Positions 56,980 to 64,000 of a DNA stretch of 64,000 nucleotides are shown here, in pieces; position 1 is the first letter of the stretch; every line of letters begins with the position of its first letter. The translations under genes were made by a program, and so were the position numbers. The notes under the pieces were generated by a model, which saw nothing but the letters and a program-made list of their open reading frames with translations, was not told the DNA's origin and did not search any database. The stretch covers positions 17,839,001 through 17,903,000 of the forward strand of contig JARKIP010000033.1 in assembly GCA_029990175.1 (NCBI GenBank), written 5' to 3'. Source of the DNA: Petunia secreta. Lineage: Eukaryota; Streptophyta; Magnoliopsida; Solanales; Solanaceae.

Positions 56980-57900
56980 ATGGTATGCCTAATACCTCTG
57001 AGAAATATCAACAACGACATCAAATGAAGTCACAACCTCAATTTCTCGAGCCATCTGGGATCTCAAGGAAGGAGAAAGGTCACTAATAAATCTTTGAGCA
57101 TTCTCGGAAGGTTCATGGACCAGTTTTAGTGCATATCTAACCATTCTAGAGAATTCAATCTCATATTCTAAAACCAACAGGCTAACCGACAGGCTACCCT
57201 GTCTAATCTACTCAAACTGGCGACACTCTTCATCTCGCTCGCTACTCGAAAGGAACTTTTCCACGAATCTAAAAGAAAAATCGAACCAAGTTAGCTAATA
57301 AGAGAGCGGCTCACCAATTCAACGCTGGACCCCTGAAACTAGAAAGAAGAATAATCAACACCATACCGCTCGATATAATCAAGAGCCTGAAGGATACGCT
57401 GACATCATTTTATTTTTAAGAAATCACGAGGTTTTTCTGATGTATTGCTTAAGAATATCGGAAGGTTCAACCGCGTAAAATAATGCAACCTCTTTGGGCA
57501 GTCAGATCGAACCGTTAACTCGGCTGGCTAACCAGCCAGAACAATTGGTGGCGCAACACATGCTGCTTCTAGAACATAATTTACTGGGGTAACATCAGGG
57601 ACTGGAACAGGGGCTCGCTGAGACCGAACGTCTCCATCTGCGGCAACCTGATAGGCTGCCTAGCGAATAATAGACTCTTGCGGTATCTGCGTCGCCAAGA
57701 TTCTCGTAAAAGCATCGTAGAGAGCCAAGGGAACCACTAGGCCTTGCTCCCTTGCCCATCATGAGCTGGCACAGCTGGGACCTCCATAACTAGATCATCA
57801 ACACGATCAAAACTCTCGGGGCTTCGTCAGTGCTAGCCCCAGGCTAGACTGCTTCGTCTTGAACTCATACCGTTTGCTGATTTGTCGCACGAGGGTTCAC
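56980..57900 (-). pseudogene. reversed gag remnant of the rearranged gypsy element
   Basis: EYEIEFSRMVRYALKLVHEP and NAQRFISDLSPSLRSQMARE (57177-57000) match the end of the chromovirus Gag core. The N-terminal part toward 57900 is degenerate with Pro/Ala-rich readings. Its orientation fits the reversed primer site at 58084-58100. No intact frame. Confidence 0.6.
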
Positions 57901-58083
57901 AATTACCACGAAGAAATTAACGAATTAACGAAAACTTTTGAATCTTAGACCGACGCACGATCAGAAATGAAGGAAGTGAAACTTCCTAAATGCCATCATA
58001 GCCTCTCGTAGATAAGTACGGACGTCTACGTACCCATCAGCGAGACTCTACTAGACATTGTCTTAGTCTAAATAGACTCTAAA

Positions 58084-58265
58084 ATCGGGCTCTGATACCA
58101 ACTGCCACGACCCGAAAACTGGTTAGGCCATGCGAGCACCCGACATCCTTCTCTAACCCTTACCAATTAAATTAGAAAAATAAATATAATAATTCATAAA
58201 TAAGGACAAGACTTTAAAAAAAACGCATGGCATACTGATACCTCTAAGCTGTACAAAAGAAATTA
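58084..58265 (-). repeat. reversed primer site and LTR end
   Basis: CGGGCTCTGATACCAAC is the complement of an initiator-Met-type primer site (TTGGTATCAGAGC). The bases from 58101 are the reverse of the LTR end also present forward at about 60315-60480 (AATTATTATATTTATTT, GTCTTGTCCTTATTTATGAA). Confidence 0.8.
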
Positions 58266-60480
58266 CAGCTGACTTGAGTTTTGGGAACCCGATTTGAGAT
58301 CCACCTTAGCGAGTATGCTACATATATTTTGTATAACTTGTATGCAAAAGTTTTAATTATTTCGAATATCGTAGGGTACCGTTTTAATTTTCGTTGCGAA
58401 AAAAAATTAAAAAAATGAAAAAGAAAAGGACAAAAGTTAATGGCGATGGCTGAGTACTTAATGTACTTAGCTTATAAAAGCTAAGAAACTAACAGATCAA
58501 GAACGAGGAAACAGAAAGAAATGAGAAGCGAAAAACAAAAAATGAAGGAGAACACGGAGAAGGAAAAAATACCAGAAAATGAGATAAGAGTCGGAGAAAT
58601 ATAGAATTTTTACCCTGAAACATTCAGGTAATGATCTTAATATATTATTTGAGTTTATTACGTGTGTTTAAATATATTTTGACGGTAAAAATTGGGATAT
58701 TAGACATCATTTTAATAAGTTCAACTGATAGTTTAAAGGGTCAATTGGACCCCGATAATGGAATTGATTATATATTCGTACTCAATAAGTTATGGACAAC
58801 ATGTAAATATAATTTATTTAGGGTTTGGTTATGTGACCATAAACCCTGTACATAGGCCTGGCCTGTGTATTGCGTATGCAAATAGGGGATCAGGTTCCTA
58901 ACCGGATTGCCCTAAGATGTAGGGAATGAAGCCTTTAGCCTAATTTGATATATTTTTCTGCTTATGGAATAGAGTGGGATCGTGTGGCAATGAAACCAAA
59001 GGATAAAGCGGTTGGTCATTAGCAATTCTAACTTTTGGAAGAGGTAAGTGTTTATATCCATTTCTTTGAAGGCATCTGGCCTCGTGGATTTTTTACCACG
59101 TGTTCCTTACATGTGTAGCTGCCGATAGGCGTACTCATTACGCCTTATCTTTGGGTTTACATTGTATATTATATGTTATGTCCTGTTGTTGGTATTGTAT
59201 TGAGGATCTGAGTATTGTACTCTGGCTGTGAGTTGGCATCTACTTCCCGGCTGTCGATGAGAATCCCACGCCGGTGAAGGGTTATTATTGCATCGTATTG
59301 CGTTCATATGCATTACACTGCATATCATATCGGGTGCAGGAGTATTCCGCCCCAGGAGAGTGCAGGAGTATTCCACCTCTGGTTTACATTTTATCAGGTA
59401 CAGGAGTATTCCTCCCAAGGAGAGTGCAGGAGTATTCCACCTCTGGTTTATATCATATTGGGTGCAGGAGTATTCCACCCTCGAAGAAGGAGGATTCCGC
59501 TCCATTGCATCATATTGAGGGTAGGAGAATTCTGCCCTCGGAGCAGGAGGATTCCGCCCCATTGCATCATATTGAGGGTAGGAGGATTCCGCCCTCAGAG
59601 CAGGAGGATTCTGCTCCATTGCGTAATATTGAGGGTAGGAGGATTCCACCCTAGGAGCAGGAGGATTCCGCTCCATTGAATCATATTGAGGGTAGGAGGA
59701 TTCCGCCCTCGGAGCAGGAGGATTCCGCTCCATTCATTTGGCACATGTGACCCTTTGCATCATATCTCATTTCATTTCATCTCATTTCATTTCATACCAT
59801 TATGTAAACTTGTGGTACATAACTATTGTTCTGCTTATACGTGCATTGATTATTTGTTGATATGTTTCTGGCTCGTATTCCTGGTTGAGTTTATGGTTTC
59901 ATACGTGTTTCCAGTTATTATTTGGCTCTGCCTTTTTATAATTTAAATAAGAGGAATTTTGTTTATCTGTTTCTTCTCCCTGTCTAACTATCCTATTCTT
60001 TGAGGTGGCTAGTCTGCCCCACTTATAATGAGTCCTTTTGACTCACCCTTGTTTGTTGTTTGTTTCGTGTCTATCTATTTCGTTTCAGCAGGTTCGCTCC
60101 AGGATTGAGTTCGTCACGTTGTGAAGGAGCGAAGACGACTTCAGCTGTCAGGGTGAGCCAGCTTTTATTCCGGGTGGCCACCAGTATATTAGTTATTATT
60201 TCAGTTGCATTGTGCTCCCTTCAGGAGGTATCTGTCTTCTTTTGTACTCTTAGATGTACAGTCTGGATAACCCTAAACCTAGTATGTTGGATAGTCAGCT
60301 GTAATTTCTTTTGTACAGCTTAAAGGTATCAGTATGCCATGTGTTTTTTTTTTTTAAGTCTTGTCCTTATTTATGAATTATTATATTTATTTTCCTAATT
60401 TAATTGTAAGGGTTCGCCCGACGGGTCTAGAGGAGGATGTCGAGTGCCCGCATGGCCTAACCGGATTTTGGGCCGTGTCA
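58266..60480 (+). repeat. LTR body, forward orientation
   Basis: From about 58266 LTR sequence reads forward (AACTTGTATGCAAAAGTT, ATATCGTAGGGTACCG resembles the Tekay LTR at 3550-3600) and runs to the end at 60480. It includes a 57-bp tandem array. No coding domain; short frames in the array are artefacts. Confidence 0.65.
59474..59740 (+). repeat. 57-bp tandem repeat array in the LTR
   Basis: ATTGAGGGTAGGAG(G/A)ATTC begins at about 59514, 59571, 59628 and 59685, exact 57-bp spacing. Each unit has two half-copies of GGAGGATTCCGC. A related, less regular GGAGTATTCC series precedes it (59338-59480). Confidence 0.9.
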
Positions 60481-61506
60481 TCTAATAACAGTTAGATATG
60501 GTGCAGAAAAAGTGAAGATACAATGAAACAAAATAAAATAAAAATATAAAAAATACCAAAAGTAAAATAAGAAGAATGATAAAAGATAAATAAAATAAAA
60601 CATTAGCTACAAAGGTACAGTGTAGATACATTAAAGTAACTAAAGAAAAATATTATGAAGTAATAAATTAACTATTACACTATTAGATACCATCTAGAAA
60701 CAACATGATACACAAAAATAAGAAGAAATATATGAAATGATACAATAGATACGATTTTGATATAGTAGATACACTATAGATAGAATGTAGATACATAACA
60801 GACACAATGTTGATATAGTCAAGTTCACTGCACAAAAACAGCTAAGGGGTCAAGTTCAAAGCTCAAAATGGCTATTTCTAAAAATCATAAAATTTTGGGA
60901 CATATTGTTCATTGTCTTCTTCAAATTAGCAAAAGTCAATTCAATTTCTCCACTTCCTCCGCTACTGCCACTACCTTCGATTTTGTTTCGGGCTTCTTCG
61001 TCTGAGTATCAGAATTCGATGATGATGAGGATGAGGAATCATCGTGAAATTTATCGGCAAATTTCTCTATCAATGACTCTCCTTTAGTGAAAATGTCTAT
61101 TTCAGCAAGAATTGTTGTAAAAGATCAATAAGTAAACTAATTCAGCAAAGTAATATGTTATAAATCAAGCTAAAATAGATGCAATTGACATCTGCAGTAC
61201 GAACCCACAATATTCTAGTGAACAAGAATACTTTTTTTTGTAGAAAAGTATGGACATACACAAATTAAATGAAACGGAGTTACAAAGAAACGAACTAGAT
61301 GGTTGAAAAGAAACGCTGTGAAGTTTAGTACGTGAATTGAGGGAAATGAGAGGAAGAAGGTAGAATTTTGCTATGTTAGACTATTTTTTGTTATGTTTTG
61401 TAATTAAATTTTCTTTTCTCTATATTGGTAATTTTGCTAAAATATCTCTATGTTTTGTAAATAACTTCTCAAAAGTTTATTTTTGTGTAAAAATTCCTAA
61501 TTTAAT

Positions 61507-62400
61507 ACAGGGATCCCTGTTAAATAATTACTCCGAGTTTATTTAAAATATAACATAATACCTCCACATTGATTATCTTAATTAAGTAACATATTATAAA
61601 CCAACAATGATACCATATTCTACCTACATATTTAGTGAGTGATGCCTAAAATAAATCTATGCTAATCAATTATTACAAGTTAATACAACTGAAATTCATG
61701 CTCAATAAACAATACATAACACTATTATCATTGTATGCAACTTTTTTGAAATATCCTGAACTTGTGCCTCATTGGTAAAAATTGCTTATGAGCACATTAC
61801 AACTAATATTATACCCGGGCAACAAACATTCTAGATTTTATTAAACGAGGCCAAAAATTCAAATATTATGCTATGGTGTCCTATTTATGCAATTTCTTGG
61901 AATTTTCAGCTTGAGGGGCCCAAAAAATTTCACCCGGTGTCTCCAAAATTAATTGGTACTGAGAGTTTGTCCCTGTTTAAGATGGTTTTAGAAAATGACC
62001 CCCGTTTCGTCCATAGTTAACCCTTCAAATTATCTGGGAAACATGTGCAAAGATCAAGGGAAAATGTTGCCTAGACAAGAATGACAAAGGCACTAGACAA
62101 CACTTTAAGTTAACTGGGAGAATGTGGAAAGAGTGAAAGGATAAGTGTTGTCTAAGCAAGAAGGGTCAAAGGCAAGTGACGCATCTTAGACAGAACTTAT
62201 GGAGAAAGTGAGGGCAGAAATACGAGCGGGAAACACTTATAAGATTTATACCGATATTTTCATTCGAATTTATTTATTAAATCATGCAGAGGTTATTTTT
62301 CCTATAAAAGAAGGAGTTTGTCAAGAGCATTGGATCTATTATGGATGTACCTATGGGAAAGGCTACACTAGGGCGTGTGGTCGACGGCTTGGGATGAGAA
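61507..62400. other. unassigned DNA right of MULE2, no gene seen
   Basis: AT-rich. Two related blocks lie at about 62030-62100 and 62108-62172 (TGGGA(A/G)A, AAAGG, TTGTCTA.GCAAGAA), a diverged tandem duplication of roughly 70 bp. The frame at 62199-62450 has no recognised domain. Confidence 0.45.
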
Positions 62401-62401
62401 A

Positions 62402-62566
62402 ACCAACCCTAGGAGAGAGGCTCCTGCTTTGTGGCACTATCTCAGTCTAAGGCTTTGGGAGCTTTCATTTGTGAGAGCTGAGGCCACATTCACTACCATC
62501 GCAGTCTGGGTCCAACTAGGAGGTCTTCCCATTGAATTCTATTACATACATGACCACATTGAATAG
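62402..62566 (+). pseudogene. LINE ORF1-like scrap (DUF4283-type)
   Basis: The frame contains TFTTIAVWVQLGGLPIEFYY, close to the VWIRLPGLPIEYYD-like core of plant LINE ORF1 and DUF4283 proteins, which bind element RNA. Only about 50 residues are recognisable and the frame ends at TAG (62564-62566). Confidence 0.5.
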
Positions 62567-63500
62567 GCTAGGAAAAGAAAGTGGGAGGGCCTCAGCAGAG
62601 AGAAAAGTCAGGATAACGAGCGATCCCCCGTCAAACGGGAGCAACGGAAAAGTGCTTGGTAAGCCAACAGCCTGGTGAACCGGGCGGGGCACGTTGGAAA
62701 TTAATAATTGGCTCTATCGAGAAATATTTTAGATTTAATCATAAAGATCAAATTAGATCTGATCTTCTTTCCACCTTTCCAGTAATTTTCGATACAATTT
62801 TAAATATTAGATTTTTCATTATTTTAATCACCTATCTCCGTCATTTGTAGTTATTTATCATTCAATGAATGTCTGATAAAGTATCCATTGATATTAATCT
62901 AATCCAATTAGAATGTTTGGTACTTTGTAGTTGTACATAAGAAACATATTAAAAATCGAGCTCGATGTCTATTTTGTTCCTTCTAAGGGCTAGGACTTCG
63001 ATTGGTGGTCACATCGATAAAATTTCCAATTATCCGTAAATCACTGTTTGGAGGTCAGAAAGGCAAATCAGTTGTCCTGGTGTCATAGCTTTGTAAATAA
63101 CCCTGAGGGCCCTGAGTAAGGGCTTGGCCGTTTCCTAAACTTTGAACAAGGGAAGATTTTGATGACTAGCCAGATTTTAAGTCATTCAAAAGAGAAATAA
63201 TCAATAGTTACAAACTTTTAGAAAAGTAGTCATATTATAAAAATGATTTTTTTAAGACTAGCCACAATAATATTTTCTTGGGGCTTCATATTTTGTATTC
63301 CCATAAAATTTCTTTGAACTTTGAATAATTACAAAAAAAATTTGGGTTTGGTTTAAAGTTTCAGTAAATTTTCTCGAGTTTTGGTGGCTAGTTTTCAAAA
63401 AATTTCTTAAGAAAAAATTGAGGGTTGTTTCTTTTTCAGCGCCCTAAAAAGGGGCTATGAGGTCAACATTTTTTACTATGAAAATTTTGCCTACATGCCA
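62567..63500. other. unassigned AT-rich DNA, no gene seen
   Basis: No recognised domain or terminal repeat. A few GACTAGCCA / TGGCTAGT words appear near 63165, 63258 and 63385, possibly remains of an inverted-repeat element. Confidence 0.4.
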
Positions 63501-63559
63501 CTTTTGTCACAGGTATTTGGTTTGATGCTATTTTTTTTATTAGTTTTACATGAGAGCCC

Positions 63560-63765
63560 ACTTTTGGAACTTCAATCTTTGTGGCCTTGTGGTTTGAATT
63601 TCATGTCTAAGTTATGAAGTTCAACATCAGTCCGTAAGGACTGAATATTTAGGCATAAATGCATAAACTTCAACCCTTGTGGGCTGAAGTTGAACTTCAA
63701 CCCTCGTAGGCTGAATTTGTGTGAAGTTCCCCACAAGGATTGAAGTTCCAAAGAGTGGCATCTCA
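63560..63765. repeat. short direct and inverted GAAGTTCAACCC-type repeats
   Basis: The words TGAAGTTCAAC, AACTTCAACCC(T/G)(T/C)G(T/G) and CCTTGTGGGCTGAAGTTG alternate in both orientations four to five times within 200 bp, so parts can fold on themselves. Probably the end of a non-autonomous DNA element. Confidence 0.55.
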
Positions 63766-64000
63766 TGTAAAGTCAATAAAAAAGTGGCTTCAAATCAAAA
63801 ACTACTGGCAAAAGTAGCTATGCATGCACTCTCCCCTTCCAGGTTTGTGTGAAGTACACGAATAGCCACTCCAAGAAGCTGCTATGTAGGGATTAGTCGT
63901 TATTTGTTATTTATTTAGTATTTAGCTATAATAAACAATAATGGTAACTTTTAAGCACAATTGAAGCAGTAGCCTATTTAGGCAGCTCCATTTGAGAATA

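Larger units (their letters stand above)
53594..60480. mobile_element. rearranged Ty3/gypsy element with inverted interior
   Basis: Outer ends TGAAACGACC (53594) and GGGCCGTGTCA (60480) are flanked by the perfect 5-bp duplication TCTAA (53589-53593, 60481-60485). The interior has a reversed LTR start ending at 54046 next to a reversed polypurine tract (54047-54060), and a reversed primer site CGGGCTCTGATACCAAC (58084-58100) next to a reversed LTR end (58101 on). So the interior lies opposite to the outer LTR ends. Additional + strand pieces (integrase 54796-55230, an LTR end with PBS at about 55370-55400) show further mosaicism. Confidence 0.65.
53101..61497. mobile_element. MULE2, non-autonomous Mutator-like element with a nested gypsy insertion
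   Basis: The target duplication TAATTTAAT is perfect, 9 bp (53092-53100 and 61498-61506), and copy A (near 33282) has the same word once. The left end GGGGATTTACGC... and the reversed right end GGAATTTTTACACAAAAATA are diverged inverted repeats. Without the gypsy insertion it is about 1.5 kb. It carries the A-rich CAGATACAG / GAAACAATG words seen in MULE1 and a Ser-rich reading on the minus strand near 60970-61040, so it is probably a deletion relative of the MULE1 type. No transposase. Confidence 0.85.

Noticed and set aside
59288..59733. Overlapping frames of Pro/Arg-rich peptide repeats on both strands
   Set aside because: 57-bp units are divisible by three, so every frame stays open; the array lies in an LTR without coding support.
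62199..62450. Possible small host protein of 83 residues
   Set aside because: No recognisable motif, and it overlaps the LINE-like frame downstream; not supported.

Overview
The window is nuclear DNA of a flowering plant, and almost all of it is transposable-element DNA. The large Tekay-type chromovirus LTRs, the Tat-lineage gypsy elements with antisense genes and the MULE carrying a ULP1-like protease point to a eudicot. Solanaceae is my best guess, but that is inference without a search. No rRNA, tRNA, CRISPR array or bacterial-type operon was found. No intact host gene is present.

Layout, left to right. (1) 1-6169: 3' part of a Tekay/Del-type Ty3-gypsy element on the + strand (gag and protease remnants, RT deleted, integrase with chromodomain, 3.2 kb 3' LTR). 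It interrupts (2) a Mutator-like element (MULE1, 6170-14586) with a transposase gene on + and a convergent ULP1-like/DUF1985 protease gene on -. (3) 14587-15116: host DNA, copy A. (4) 15117-32502: damaged Tat-lineage gypsy elements T1 and T2, joined to each other, with an Athila-like/plant-transposon-protein unit between the T2 pieces and two DNA elements near 24.8-25.9 kb. (5) 32503-33300: start and upstream region of an NHL/LEA-2-like gene, copy A. (6) 33300-36417: MITE fragment, LINE fragment and gag-only Tat element T4. (7) 36418-53100: host DNA copy B. It holds a second NHL-like gene (minus strand) split by a nested stack: an 0.8 kb element (9-bp target duplication), inside it Tat element T3, and inside T3 a 2.8 kb solo Tekay LTR. 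A Copia element with a clean 5-bp duplication sits in the upstream region. (8) 53101-61497: a non-autonomous MULE (MULE2, 9-bp duplication), itself invaded by a rearranged gypsy element (53594-60480, 5-bp duplication). (9) 61507-64000: mostly unassigned DNA with a LINE ORF1-like scrap and short repeats.

The most informative feature is that copies A and B are a tandem duplication of one NHL-containing locus. Copy A supplies empty-site versions of two insertions in copy B (Copia and MULE2) and uninterrupted sequence across the 0.8 kb element, so insertion points and target duplications can be read directly. The order of events in the nest is NHL locus, then duplication, then successive insertions. 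Every element gene shows at least one stop, frameshift or deletion except the Tekay integrase, which is open across its core but lacks the linked RT.
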